Assembly: GCF_009379765.1 (NCBI RefSeq)
Contig: NZ_WHTD01000038.1
Span: 1-55,449 of the forward strand
Reading direction: 5' to 3'
From: Actinophytocola sp.
GTDB taxonomy: Bacteria > Actinomycetota > Actinomycetes > Mycobacteriales > Pseudonocardiaceae
DNA: 55,449 bases
Made by a program: the position numbers and the translations under genes. The notes under the pieces were generated by a model. The model made no database searches. It had not been told where the DNA came from and saw nothing but the letters and a program-made list of their open reading frames with translations. Below, in pieces: positions 1 through 7,906 of the stretch (positions within the stretch are counted from its first letter, which is position 1; each line of letters opens with the position of its first letter).

Positions 1-25
1 CGAGGACGCCGTACCGACGCCTGAC

Positions 26-427
26 GTGCCCATGACCTGGAGCCTGGGCCTCCTCGGTGACCTCATGTGGATGCGACTACCCGAGACCCGCCCCTTCCTC
101 GCCCAACGCATCGCTCGGGCGGTCGAAGACGCGATCGACCAGCGCCGTGAGCTGTGGTTGCTGGTCGGGGACATCGTCACAGGTGCGTTGTGGCGTCCGG
201 TCATGTGCCCGACCCTGGACGACTATCCGCGCACCAGGGATCGGGTAGCGGCGCAGTTGCGGGTGGTTCGCGAGGCATACCTCGCCGACCACCCCGACCA
301 GGATGCTACCCGGTACATGCTGATGCACTACGTGTTGTACAACCTCCAAGAGCCCGAATACCGCCGCATCGTCGAGGAGGTCGATCCCGAACTGGCCTCC
401 CTCATGGACTCAGTGATGGGGAGTTGA
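26..427 (+). CDS. Hypothetical protein of 133 aa
   Basis: I do not recognise the family. The protein is acidic and rich in Arg, Glu and Leu, with no signal peptide or membrane segment. It reads like a compact helical protein with long amphipathic stretches (about residues 22-50 and 70-95). The ATG at 26 is the first in the window, but the true start could lie upstream of base 1. A TTG at 424 overlaps its TGA and opens the next, apparently broken frame, which suggests the two were once translationally coupled. Codon use is GC-rich like the neighbours. Confidence 0.5.
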   Translation: MPMTWSLGLLGDLMWMRLPETRPFLAQRIARAVEDAIDQRRELWLLVGDIVTGALWRPVMCPTLDDYPRTRDRVAAQLRVVREAYLADHPDQDATRYMLMHYVLYNLQEPEYRRIVEEVDPELASLMDSVMGS

Positions 428-889
428 GCAACAGCCCGATCGGCGCCGTCACAGCAAAGGTGGAAACCGCGTCGCCGACACCATCCCCCTGGGGCGAGGA
501 CGCCGTCTACATCTGGGACGTCAAACCCCCTGGCGAACGAGAGACGGTGTCGGCCAGAGCGACCCTGAGGGGACGTTCCACCACCAGAAAGCTGCTCAAC
601 AGTTCAACAAGTTGGCGAGGTGGCTTGACAAGGTGCGCGCAGGAAAATCGTCGCCAGTGAATCCGACATCCGCGTCGCCAAGGCAGAAGCTGGCGACCTG
701 TGGGACGCCCTGAACACCGCAGACCGCACCGGCAACGTGGTCGCGGAGATCAAGGCCAAGGACTCTGCAGATGTGGCGATGCGGTGGTTGTTCCGTACGG
801 TGGTGCCGGTGTTGCCACCGGGGAAACCGAAACCGATGTTCGGGTACGAGCACATCCGGGTGGTCTACGAGGACGCCTCCACGGTGTAA
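424..889 (+). pseudogene. Frameshifted remnant of an unrecognised gene
   Basis: Three consecutive frames carry protein-like sequence. From TTG 424 a frame gives residues such as GEDAVYIWDVKPPGER. From about 546 another frame gives DPEGTFHHQKAAQQFNKLAR. From about 641 a third gives KIVASESDIRVAKAEAGDLW and stays open to the TAA at 887-889. None is long alone, but in order they resemble one protein of about 150 aa broken by two frameshifts, near 550-560 and near 640. The family is unknown. A sequencing error would look the same. No gene is visible in 890-1059. Confidence 0.4.
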
Positions 890-1059
890 CCGGCGATCGA
901 AACCGAACTTGTCAAGTCCATTTTCGTCCGAGGCCGCATTCTGCCATCCAACCTTGGCACTTCTGGGGGTCCGGGACACGGTGGCCGAGTCGAGGTGTTC
1001 ATGCCACCCACGGCACGACCGCAAGTGTTGGGTCGCCAGCGCGTCGTTCAGGGCGTGGG

Positions 1060-2445
1060 TCAGAGGTTGATCATGTGGCCGGCCAGGCCGTGGAGTGCTT
1101 CCTTGACGGCCTCGCTCAGGGTTGGGTGGGCGTGGACGTTGCGGGCCATCTCGTGGACGGTGAGGTCCCACTGCTGGGCCAGGGTCAGCTCGGGCAGCAG
1201 CTCGGTGACGTCCGGGCCGATCAGGTGCCCGCCCAGCAGCTCGCCGTACTTCTTGTCGGACAGCAGCTTCACGAAGCCGCGGGTGTCGCCGAGGCCGTGC
1301 GACTTGCCGTTGGCGGTGAACGGGAACTTCGCGACCTGCACGTCGAAACCGGCCTCCCGGGCCTGCTCCTCGGTGTAGCCGAAGCTCGCGATCTGCGGCT
1401 GGCAGAACGTGGCGCGCGGGATCATGCGGTAGTCGAGCTCCATGGTCTCCGCGCCGCCGATGGTCTCCGCGGCGACGATGCCCATGGACTCCGCGGCGTG
1501 CGCGAGCATGAGCTTCGCGGTGACGTCGCCGATCGCGTAGATGTGGTCGACGTTGGTGCGGCAGAACCCGTCGATCTCGATCGCGCCGCGGTCGCTGACC
1601 CGGACACCGGTCTTGTCCAGGCCGTAGCCCTCGACGTTGGGCTGGAAGCCGATGGCCTGCAGGACCTTGTCCGCCTGGAGCGTCTTGCGCTCGCCGTTCG
1701 CGGAGACCTCGACGGTGACCTGGTCGCCGGAGTCGTCGATCGACTCGACCCGGGTGGACGTCAGCACCGTGACGCCGAGCTTGCGGTAGTGGCGGGCCAG
1801 CTCCTTGGAGACCTCGGCGTCCTCGAGCGGGACCATCCGGTCGAGGAACTCGACGATCGTGACGTCCACGCCGTAGTTGGCGAGCACGTAGGCGAACTCG
1901 ACGCCGATCGCGCCCGCGCCGGCGATGATGATGCTGCCCGGCAGCTCCGGGGTGAGGATCTGCTCCTCGAAGGTCACCACCCGCTCGGACAGCGACGTGC
2001 CCGGCAGCAGCTTGGCCGACGCGCCGGCGGCGATGATGCAGTTGTCGAAGGTGACGGTCTCGCCGTTCACCTCGATGGCGTTCGGGCCGGTGAACGTGCC
2101 ACGACCGGTGAACTCGGTGATCGAGTTCTTCTTCATCAGGTAGTGCACGCCCTTGACCCGGCCGTCCGCGACGGTCCGGCTGCGCGCGTGCGCCACGCCG
2201 AAGTCGAACGTCACGTGGCCCTCGACCGAGATGCCGAACGTCTTCTGCTCGTTGGTGAAGATGTAGGAGAGCTCGGCGTTGCGCAGCAGCGCCTTGGACG
2301 GGATGCAGCCGACGTTCAGGCAGACCCCGCCCCAGTACCTCTCCTCGACGACCGCGACCGACAGCCCCAGCTGCGCCGCTCGCACCGCGGCCACGTAGCC
2401 GCCCGGGCCGGCGCCGAGAACCACGACGTTGAAGTGTGTGCTCAC
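1060..2445 (-). CDS. lpdA: Dihydrolipoyl dehydrogenase (E3)
   Basis: This is the FAD flavoprotein that reoxidises dihydrolipoamide in 2-oxoacid dehydrogenase complexes, passing electrons to NAD+. The GTG start at 2445 gives 461 aa, the normal family length. Visible in order are the N-terminal FAD fold ([20 protein letters not shown]), the redox-active disulfide (CLNVGC in [13 protein letters not shown]), an NAD fold ([20 protein letters not shown]), a second FAD motif (IYAIGDV) and the C-terminal dimer domain with the catalytic His-Glu pair ([10 protein letters not shown]). The frame is open further upstream, but only this start fits the family. It is monocistronic here. It is the only E3 gene in the window and probably serves the housekeeping complexes. 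Confidence 0.96.
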   Translation of the reverse strand: MSTHFNVVVLGAGPGGYVAAVRAAQLGLSVAVVEERYWGGVCLNVGCIPSKALLRNAELSYIFTNEQKTFGISVEGHVTFDFGVAHARSRTVADGRVKGVHYLMKKNSITEFTGRGTFTGPNAIEVNGETVTFDNCIIAAGASAKLLPGTSLSERVVTFEEQILTPELPGSIIIAGAGAIGVEFAYVLANYGVDVTIVEFLDRMVPLEDAEVSKELARHYRKLGVTVLTSTRVESIDDSGDQVTVEVSANGERKTLQADKVLQAIGFQPNVEGYGLDKTGVRVSDRGAIEIDGFCRTNVDHIYAIGDVTAKLMLAHAAESMGIVAAETIGGAETMELDYRMIPRATFCQPQIASFGYTEEQAREAGFDVQVAKFPFTANGKSHGLGDTRGFVKLLSDKKYGELLGGHLIGPDVTELLPELTLAQQWDLTVHEMARNVHAHPTLSEAVKEALHGLAGHMINL

Positions 2446-2575
2446 GGCTTCCACCCTAATCCGCCGCCCGCCGTCCCCCACGCCGAGCGGGCGTGAGCGC
2501 GCGCACCCCGCCGGCCACGGACGAACAGCACCCGGGCCCGCACGGGCGAGCGGGCGCCGTTCGTCCCGGGACGGG

Positions 2576-2776
2576 CTACTCGGCCCCGCGGCGGCCGAGG
2601 TCCGCGACGAACGCGCGCACGGCCCGCGGAGTGAACACGAGGACCGGGCCGGCCGGGTTCTTGGAGTCACGCGCGGCGGCCCGCGAGCCCACGAACGCCA
2701 GCTCGACGCACTCGCTGTTGGCGCTGCTGCGGGAGCTCTTGCGCCACACCGCGCCCGACAGATCAACCTCGTTCAT
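2576..2776 (-). CDS. DUF397 domain protein
   Basis: A 66-aa protein with the DUF397 pattern: W-R-K-S-S-R-S near the start (residues 11-17), then ECVELAF, then VRDSKNP-like [12 protein letters not shown] and a C-terminal F-T-P-R-A. DUF397 proteins are small actinobacterial partners of DUF5753 XRE regulators. By analogy with Streptomyces WhiJ- and BldB-associated pairs they act as antitoxin-like or regulatory partners. The gene lies 12 bp downstream of such a regulator and has an excellent ribosome site (AAGGAGGG) 6-7 bases before the ATG. The exact role here is unknown. Confidence 0.9.
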   Translation of the reverse strand: MNEVDLSGAVWRKSSRSSANSECVELAFVGSRAAARDSKNPAGPVLVFTPRAVRAFVADLGRRGAE

Positions 2777-2788
2777 TGATTGCCCTCC

Positions 2789-3646
2789 TTACAACTCACC
2801 TGCGACTTCGGCGACGACGGCCGCCGACTGCTTCGGGCTGAGCGCCACCGCCACCAGGTGCTCGAAGACCGACCGGTAGCGGCCGATGTCCGCGTCGGAC
2901 TCGAGGAACAGGTCGCCGGCCATGCTGTCGATGAAGATCAGCTCCTTGTCCAGCGGGTCGCTGAAGTCCAGGAAGCTGAACTGGCCGGTCATGCCGGGGT
3001 GGGAGCCGGCGCCGAACGGGATGAGCTGGAAGGTGACGTTCGGCGCCTTGGCCGCGTCGAGGAGATGGTCGAGCTGCGCACGCATCACCTCGACGCCACC
3101 GACGACGCGGCGCAGCGCCGCCTCGTCGAGCACCACCCAGAGCTTCAGCGGCGGCGACTTGGTGAGCACGCCGCGCCGTTGCATCCGGGCGCGGACCCGG
3201 TCCTCCACCTGGTCGTCGGTGGCGCCGGGCAGCCCGCCGCGGATCAGGGCGCGGGCGTAGTCCTCGGTCTGCAGCAGGCCGGGGACGATGAGCGACCCGT
3301 AGTTGCGGACGCTGCGCGCCTCGTCCTCGAAGCTGATGTACGCGGTGTACTCCTCGGGCAGCTCCGAGTGGTAGGGCCGGAGCCAGCCCTGCCTGGTCGC
3401 GTCCCGGCACAGGTCCGTCAGGTACCTGCGCTGCTCCTGGTCGACCTCGTACAGGTTGAGCAACGCGACCAGCGTTCGCATCTGCGGCCGCGCTCTGGCG
3501 GTCTCGATGCGGTAGAGCGTGGCGTTGTTGATGCCGGTCTTCTCGCTCGTCTCCTCCCGCGTCAGGTCGGCCGCGTTGCGAAGTCGACGCAGCTCGGCCG
3601 CCAACCTGCGCAGCCGGACCGTCGGAGCCTGCCTTTTCGGTGCCAC
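2789..3646 (-). CDS. XRE-family regulator with DUF5753 domain
   Basis: A 285-aa regulator. A helix-turn-helix spans about residues 14-70 (LRRLRNAADLTREETSEKTG, then NNATLYRIETARARP). The C-terminal DUF5753 sensor or partner-binding domain spans about 95-280 (GLLQTEDYARALIRGG, then ALRRVVGG, LIPFGAGSHPGMTGQFSFLDF). These abundant actinobacterial proteins pair with DUF397 proteins, as here, and usually control morphological or antibiotic genes. It is divergent from the small genes starting at 3803. The AAACGC repeats at 3681-3714 lie between them and are a candidate binding site. Confidence 0.92.
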   Translation of the reverse strand: MAPKRQAPTVRLRRLAAELRRLRNAADLTREETSEKTGINNATLYRIETARARPQMRTLVALLNLYEVDQEQRRYLTDLCRDATRQGWLRPYHSELPEEYTAYISFEDEARSVRNYGSLIVPGLLQTEDYARALIRGGLPGATDDQVEDRVRARMQRRGVLTKSPPLKLWVVLDEAALRRVVGGVEVMRAQLDHLLDAAKAPNVTFQLIPFGAGSHPGMTGQFSFLDFSDPLDKELIFIDSMAGDLFLESDADIGRYRSVFEHLVAVALSPKQSAAVVAEVAGEL

Positions 3647-3680
3647 GGTGTCGATGATTCCTCACTCCTTCGTGGGAGAG

Positions 3681-3714
3681 CAAACGCACTCTCATAAACG
3701 CTGAGTTGCGTTTG
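3681..3714. promoter_or_regulatory. AAACGC half-site cluster between divergent genes
   Basis: Three copies of the hexamer AAACGC lie here: two direct (3682-3687 and 3696-3701) and one inverted as GCGTTT (3708-3713). The outer pair forms a CAAACGC/GCGTTTG inverted repeat. It sits between the XRE gene (leftward) and the small genes (rightward), where an autoregulatory operator would be expected. Binding by the XRE protein is inference. Confidence 0.4.
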
Positions 3715-3802
3715 ATATCTAACAGAGGCACTATTGCTCATGACGGAGAGCGGCGCCACCGCTACCCGCCGTAGACGCCAACGGGACGCGAGGAGAGGAC
3801 AG

Positions 3803-4057
3803 ATGCACGAGGAACTGGTGGTCAGCTCGTGGGTGGGCATCCGCGCGAGCTGCGAGATGAACTACAGCATCAACACCTGCGAGGACGTGGACTTCATGAT
3901 CAGCGGCGGCAACCGGACGTTCGAGTTCGCCTACACGGTCGACGCGCTGAGGAAGTTCGTCGAGCTGAGCGGCGTGGCGCTGGCCGAGATGGACGCCCTG
4001 CGCGAGCTGGAAGAGGCCGAGCTGGGTGCGCAGCCGGCGGCGGTCGCGGCGTCATGA
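3803..4057 (+). CDS. Small hypothetical protein (84 aa)
   Basis: The start chosen is ATG 3803 because AGGAGAGGA lies 4-12 bases upstream. ATGs further up (3734) would add an Arg-rich tail and lack a ribosome site. Residues 10-55 look like a beta-rich N-terminal half (VGIRASCEMNYSINTCEDVDF), followed by an acidic helix (LAEMDALRELEEAELGA). There is no signal peptide. Its TGA overlaps the ATG of the next gene, so the two are co-translated. Such tiny pairs often sit beside XRE/DUF397 regulators in actinomycetes. The function is unknown. Confidence 0.6.
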   Translation: MHEELVVSSWVGIRASCEMNYSINTCEDVDFMISGGNRTFEFAYTVDALRKFVELSGVALAEMDALRELEEAELGAQPAAVAAS

Positions 4058-4353
4058 GCACTCCGTTCGACGGCACCGAGCTGACCCCCGAGGACCGGCT
4101 GATCACCCAGCTGGTCGGGCTGGAAGAGAAGTTCCCCGGCGGATACCAGGTAGCACTCGGCATTCGGCTTAGCCAGTCCGCCGAAGCGGCGGAGGCGCTG
4201 TTCACCGCCAACGACCTGCCGATGCGCGAGGAGCTGATCGCCGAGCTGACCTACTGGCGCTGCCACGCCGAGGAAGGCCTGAAGTTCCTCGAGCACAGCC
4301 GGCACGTCGTCGCCGCGGTCATGGCGCGGATCCGGTCGACCGAGCCGCGATGA
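4054..4353 (+). CDS. Small hypothetical protein (99 aa)
   Basis: A 4-bp ATGA overlap couples this gene to the preceding one. The product is a helical acidic protein of 99 aa with no membrane segment and two Cys-poor amphipathic helices (about residues 45-70 and 72-95; sequence such as ELIAELTYWRCHAEEGLKFL). I do not recognise a family. Partnership with the 84-aa protein, and control by the divergent XRE regulator, are inferences from layout only. Confidence 0.6.
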   Translation: MSTPFDGTELTPEDRLITQLVGLEEKFPGGYQVALGIRLSQSAEAAEALFTANDLPMREELIAELTYWRCHAEEGLKFLEHSRHVVAAVMARIRSTEPR

Positions 4354-4398
4354 CGCGGCCGGGCCGACGGCGCGCCGGGAGGTCCAGCTGACCGCCAT

Positions 4399-4477
4399 TG
4401 GTTCAACCATTCGGACCAACGGCGACCCGGCGGAGCCCCGGTAGCGGTCGTTTCGTCGGCACACTGGTTCAACCATT
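4399..4477. promoter_or_regulatory. Twin palindromes TGGTTCAACCATT
   Basis: The 13-mer TGGTTCAACCATT occurs at 4399-4411 (its last base read as T of ATTCGG) and again at 4465-4477, 66 bp apart. Its core TGGTT-C-AACCA is a perfect dyad. Both copies lie upstream of the aminosugar transporter operon and differ from the DasR-like sites further down, so they could bind a second regulator. Spacing by about six helical turns would allow looping. Confidence 0.45.
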
Positions 4478-4489
4478 GCCCGCAGACGG

Positions 4490-4533
4490 CCGGTGAGAAG
4501 TTCCCGCGACGGTGATCGAACCGGTGAGAAGTT
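4490..4533. repeat. Direct repeat CCGGTGAGAAGTT x2
   Basis: CCGGTGAGAAGTT is present at 4490-4502 and 4521-4533, 31 bp apart (about three helical turns), in the transporter promoter region. It may be another regulator half-site. Nothing else in the sequence identifies it. Confidence 0.4.
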
Positions 4534-4596
4534 GGCCGGAAAATCCTTGCGACACCTGGATTTCCGGCCCGGTTTACAACGTCTTTCGCAACTGTC

Positions 4597-4625
4597 TTGA
4601 CACCGGCGCCGAGCAGGCCCAGAGT
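4597..4625 (+). promoter_or_regulatory. Probable promoter of the aminosugar transporter operon
   Basis: TTGACA at 4597-4602, a 17-bp spacer and CAGAGT at 4620-4625 give a good housekeeping-type promoter. The predicted start, around 4632, coincides with the first DasR-like operator, so repressor bound there would block transcription. Confidence 0.5.
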
Positions 4626-4633
4626 TCTCCCAT

Positions 4634-4673
4634 TGGTCTATACCACTAGGTCTAAACCATGAGGTCTGAACCA
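4634..4673. promoter_or_regulatory. Three tandem DasR-like operators
   Basis: TGGTCTATACCA (4634-4645), AGGTCTAAACCA (4648-4659) and AGGTCTGAACCA (4662-4673) match the known GntR/DasR dre consensus (TGGTCTAGACCA) and repeat with an exact 14-bp period. They lie just before an aminosugar-type ABC transporter. DasR is the GlcNAc-6-P-responsive repressor of chitin and GlcNAc genes in streptomycetes. That the local orthologue binds here is inferred. Confidence 0.75.
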
Positions 4674-4715
4674 CCGGTGCGGGCTCGTCATGGGCACGGA
4701 GAGGACGGCAGAGAA

Positions 4716-6014
4716 GTGAAGCGCTGGACAAAGGTGATGGCCGGCGTCGCCGCCATCGCGCTGGCTACCGCCGGCTGCGCCGGATCGGGCGGCGGCGATG
4801 AGGGCGGCGGCAACGAGCAGGCCGCGGGCGAGCCTCGGACGCTGACCGTGTGGCTGATGAACGGCTCCGCGCCGGAGACCCTCACCGACGAGCTCAACAA
4901 GGAGTTCGAGCAGGCCAACGACGGCGTCACGGTCAAGTACGAGGTCCAGGAGTGGAACGGCATCCAGGACAAGCTGACCACCGCGCTGGCGAGCCAGAAC
5001 CCGCCGGACGTGATCGAGCTCGGCAACACCCAGGCCCCGGCGTTCGCGGCCGAGGGCGTGCTCACCGACCTCACCGGTGACGTCGACAGCCTCTCCGGCG
5101 ACCAGTGGCTCGCGAGCCTCAAGGCCTCCGGCGAATGGGACGGCAAGCAGTACTCCACCCCGTTCTACGCGGCGAACCGCGAGGTCATCTACCGGACGGA
5201 CATGTTCGAGCAGGCGGGCATCACCGCCCCGCCGACCTCGCGCCAGGAGTGGCTGGACGCGATCACCAAGCTCAAGGCCAAGTTCGGCGGCGACAAGCAG
5301 TTCCAGCCGCTGTACCTGCCGGGCCAGAACTGGTACGCCCTGCTGTCGTTCATCTACGACGAGGGCGGCGACATCGCCGAGAAGGACGGCACCGACTTCA
5401 AGGCGACCCTGGACAGCGACGAGGCCAAGGCGGGCCTGGAGTTCTACAAGCAGATCGTCGACGCCTCCGGCACGACCGCGCCCAAGGACAACGACGAGCA
5501 GAACCCCGAGCAGGCCGGCATCTACGGCCAGGGCAAGGTCGCGATGATGATCGCGCTGCCGTGGGAGGTCGACACCGCCGCCAAGGACAACGCCGACATC
5601 AAGACCAAGACCTCCGCGTTCCCGATCCCGTCGAAGAACGCGGGTGACACCGCGCCGGTGTTCCAGGGCGGCTCGAACCTGGCCGTCCCGGTCAACAGCA
5701 AGAACGCCGACCTGGCCAAGGACTACCTGAAGCTGCTGCTGAGCTCGAAGTACCAGACGCAGCTGGCCGAGGCCGGCATGGTGCCGGGTGCCTCGACCGA
5801 CCTCTCCGCGCTGGACGCGAACCCGATCAGCAAGGCGATGGCCGAGGCGTCCCAGAACGGCAAGGCGGTTCCCGCCACGCCGAAGTGGGCCACCATCGAG
5901 GCCGGCCAGAACCCGCTCAAGGACATGCTGACCGCGTACCTCACCGGTGCGAAGGACATCGACGCGGCAACCAAGGACGCCAACTCGGCACTGGACGCGG
6001 CCTTCACCGGCTGA
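4716..6014 (+). CDS. ABC transporter solute-binding lipoprotein, aminosugar type
   Basis: This is an extracellular sugar-binding protein of the bacterial family 1 type. The GTG at 4716 follows GGAGAGGA and gives a lipoprotein signal: KRW, a hydrophobic stretch, then the lipobox LATAGC. A Gly/Glu-rich linker follows, then the binding domain (LTVWLMNGSAPETLTDELNK, DVIELGNTQAPAFA, YSTPFYAANREVIYRTDMFE). The mature protein is anchored on the outer face of the membrane. The operon encodes no ATPase, as is usual for sugar importers energised by the shared MsiK ATPase. With DasR-like operators upstream and a GH20 hexosaminidase downstream, the likely ligand is GlcNAc or chitobiose, as for DasA or NgcE. 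Upstream ATG 4659 is rejected because it precedes the signal peptide by 19 residues and falls in the operators. Confidence 0.88.
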   Translation: MKRWTKVMAGVAAIALATAGCAGSGGGDEGGGNEQAAGEPRTLTVWLMNGSAPETLTDELNKEFEQANDGVTVKYEVQEWNGIQDKLTTALASQNPPDVIELGNTQAPAFAAEGVLTDLTGDVDSLSGDQWLASLKASGEWDGKQYSTPFYAANREVIYRTDMFEQAGITAPPTSRQEWLDAITKLKAKFGGDKQFQPLYLPGQNWYALLSFIYDEGGDIAEKDGTDFKATLDSDEAKAGLEFYKQIVDASGTTAPKDNDEQNPEQAGIYGQGKVAMMIALPWEVDTAAKDNADIKTKTSAFPIPSKNAGDTAPVFQGGSNLAVPVNSKNADLAKDYLKLLLSSKYQTQLAEAGMVPGASTDLSALDANPISKAMAEASQNGKAVPATPKWATIEAGQNPLKDMLTAYLTGAKDIDAATKDANSALDAAFTG

Positions 6015-7000
6015 TGACGACAACCACTCAGATCGTGGTGCCGGCGGGGACTCCCCCGCCGGCACCGCCGCGCGCGGGCCGCCGCGGCCGTTTCGGCGGG
6101 GCTGGTCTCGGCGAACGCACCATCCCCTATCTCCTGCTCGCGCCGGCCGTCATTACCATGCTGGTGCTGCTCGCCTGGCCGGCGATCCAGGTGGTCGGCA
6201 TCAGCTTCCGCCAACTCGACCTCGGCGAGCTCGTCCGCGGCGAGGTCGTCTGGGTCGGCCTCGCCAACTACGCGGACGTGCTGTCCGACCCCGAGGTCTG
6301 GGCGATCACCCTGCGGACGGTCCTGTTCACCGGGGCCTGCGTTGCCGGCACGGTGCTCGCCGGGCTGCTTGTCGCGGTGCTCATGCGGCACCTGTCGAGC
6401 GGCGTCCGGATGGCCGTCCAAGTCACGCTCGTGCTCGCCTGGGCGACGCCGATCCTCGCCACCACCACGGTGTTCCAGTGGATCTTCGACCAGCAGTACG
6501 GGATCCTCAACAAGACCCTGGTGAAGCTGGGCTTCGACTCCTTCGCCGGGTTCTCCTGGTTCTCCTCGGGGGCCAGCACGCTCACCGTCATCGGCCTGCT
6601 GATCGGGTGGCAGGCGGTGCCGTTCGTGTGCTTCACGATCTACGCCGGCCTGCTCTCTGCACCCAAGGAGCTCTACGAGGCGGCCAGCATCGACGGCGCG
6701 AGCGCGTGGCAAACGTTTGCGACCGTGTCCTGGCCGTCGATCCGCCCGCTGGTCACGCTCGCCACGTTCCTGTCGGTGATCTGGGACTTCAAGGTGTTCG
6801 CGCAGGTGTGGGCGATCCGCCAGGGCGGCCCGGACGGTGGGAGCACGACGCTGCCGCTGCTGCTGTACCTGCGCGGCATCGCCGGCCGGCACTTCGGCAT
6901 CGCGTCCGCGATCGCGGTGCTGATGATCCTGGTGCTGCTCGTGCTCACCGCCCGCTACCTGCAGCTGCTGCTGCGCTCCCGGGAAGCTGACGTCTCATGA
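6014..7000 (+). CDS. ABC sugar transporter permease (MalF type)
   Basis: A 328-aa inner-membrane permease with a Pro/Arg-rich cytoplasmic N-terminus and six hydrophobic segments beginning at YLLLAPAVITMLVLLAWPA. The EAA loop that docks the ATPase is visible as ELYEAASIDGASAWQTFATV. Its ATG overlaps the TGA of the lipoprotein gene (TGATG), and its own stop overlaps the next ATG, so the three are translationally coupled. It imports the sugar delivered by the upstream lipoprotein, by inference an aminosugar. Confidence 0.92.
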   Translation: MTTTTQIVVPAGTPPPAPPRAGRRGRFGGAGLGERTIPYLLLAPAVITMLVLLAWPAIQVVGISFRQLDLGELVRGEVVWVGLANYADVLSDPEVWAITLRTVLFTGACVAGTVLAGLLVAVLMRHLSSGVRMAVQVTLVLAWATPILATTTVFQWIFDQQYGILNKTLVKLGFDSFAGFSWFSSGASTLTVIGLLIGWQAVPFVCFTIYAGLLSAPKELYEAASIDGASAWQTFATVSWPSIRPLVTLATFLSVIWDFKVFAQVWAIRQGGPDGGSTTLPLLLYLRGIAGRHFGIASAIAVLMILVLLVLTARYLQLLLRSREADVS

Positions 7001-7827
7001 ACAAGACCCGGCTACAGCGGATCGCGCTCAACACGGTCGGCGCGGTCATCGCCGTGCTCTTCGCGTTCCCCACCTACTGGATGATCACCAGCGCGTTCAA
7101 GCCGTCCGGCGACCTGCTCACCCCGGACTACGACCTGGTCCCGCTGTCGGTCACGCTCGACAACTTCGTCAGCGCCATCCAGAAGCCGGGCTTCACCGTG
7201 CACCTGACGAACAGCCTGATCGTCACGCTCGGCGCGGTGGCGTGCTCGCTGGTCGCGGGCGTGCTGGCGGCGTTCCCGCTGGCGCGGCTGCGGTTCCGCG
7301 GACGCAAGGGGTTCCTGCTGCTGGTGCTGATCGCGCAGATGGCACCGATGGAGGCGTTGTTCATCCCGATGTTCCTGCTGATGCAGGATGCCGGGCTGCT
7401 CAACACGCTGCCGTCGCTGCTGCTGGTGTACTTCGCGATCACGCTGCCGTTCACGGTGTGGACACTGCGCGGGTTCGTCGCGGGCATCCCGTACGAGCTG
7501 GAGGAGGCGGCGATGGTCGACGGCTGCGGCCGGTTCGCCGCGTTCCGCCGGGTCGTGCTGCCCCTGCTCGGGCCGGGGCTCGTGGCGACGTCGGTGTTCG
7601 CGTTCATCACCGCCTGGAACGAGTTCCTCTACGCGCTCGTGTTCATGCGGGACTCGGACAAGCAGACGCTGCCGGTGTGGCTGTCGACGTTCAAGACCGT
7701 CTTCGGCACGGACTGGGGCGGGATCATGGCCGCGTCGGTGCTGTACGCGCTGCCGGCGCTGGTGTTCTTCCTGATCGTGCAGCGCAAGCTCGTGTCCGGG
7801 GCGACCGCGGGCGCGCTCAAGGGATGA
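6997..7827 (+). CDS. ABC sugar transporter permease (MalG type)
   Basis: A 276-aa second permease of the same importer with six predicted membrane segments, starting at AVIAVLFAFPTYWMITSAFK. The typical periplasmic motif YWMITSAFKPSGD and the EAA loop (PYELEEAAMVDGCGRFAAFR) are clear. It overlaps the first permease by 4 bp (ATGA). The operon probably ends here. The next gene has its own pair of DasR-like operators 17 bp after this stop, so it can be controlled separately. Confidence 0.92.
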   Translation: MNKTRLQRIALNTVGAVIAVLFAFPTYWMITSAFKPSGDLLTPDYDLVPLSVTLDNFVSAIQKPGFTVHLTNSLIVTLGAVACSLVAGVLAAFPLARLRFRGRKGFLLLVLIAQMAPMEALFIPMFLLMQDAGLLNTLPSLLLVYFAITLPFTVWTLRGFVAGIPYELEEAAMVDGCGRFAAFRRVVLPLLGPGLVATSVFAFITAWNEFLYALVFMRDSDKQTLPVWLSTFKTVFGTDWGGIMAASVLYALPALVFFLIVQRKLVSGATAGALKG

Positions 7828-7843
7828 CCGGAATGACGGGTTG

Positions 7844-7871
7844 TGGTCTGGACCACGGGTGGTCTATACCT
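7844..7871. promoter_or_regulatory. Two DasR-like operators before the hexosaminidase
   Basis: TGGTCTGGACCA (7844-7855) is a perfect dyad and TGGTCTATACCT (7860-7871) is one base off, repeating with a 16-bp period. They lie between the last permease gene and the hexosaminidase start at 7907, giving the hydrolase the same predicted aminosugar control as the transporter. Confidence 0.75.
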
Positions 7872-7906
7872 GATGGACCTGTCCCTCGGCAGTCCCAGGA
7901 GGACCC

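Noticed and set aside
596..1171. 191-aa minus-strand frame
   Set aside because: Pro/Arg/His-rich with no motif, and it overlaps the start of the open frames on the plus strand and the 3' end of lpdA.
700..2496. 598-aa plus-strand frame opposite the lipoamide dehydrogenase gene
   Set aside because: Low-complexity Arg/Val/Asp/Gly-rich shadow of a clear conserved gene on the other strand.
4659..4715. Upstream ATG start for the sugar-binding lipoprotein
   Set aside because: It would put 19 charged residues before the signal peptide and overlaps the operator array; GTG 4716 has a ribosome site.
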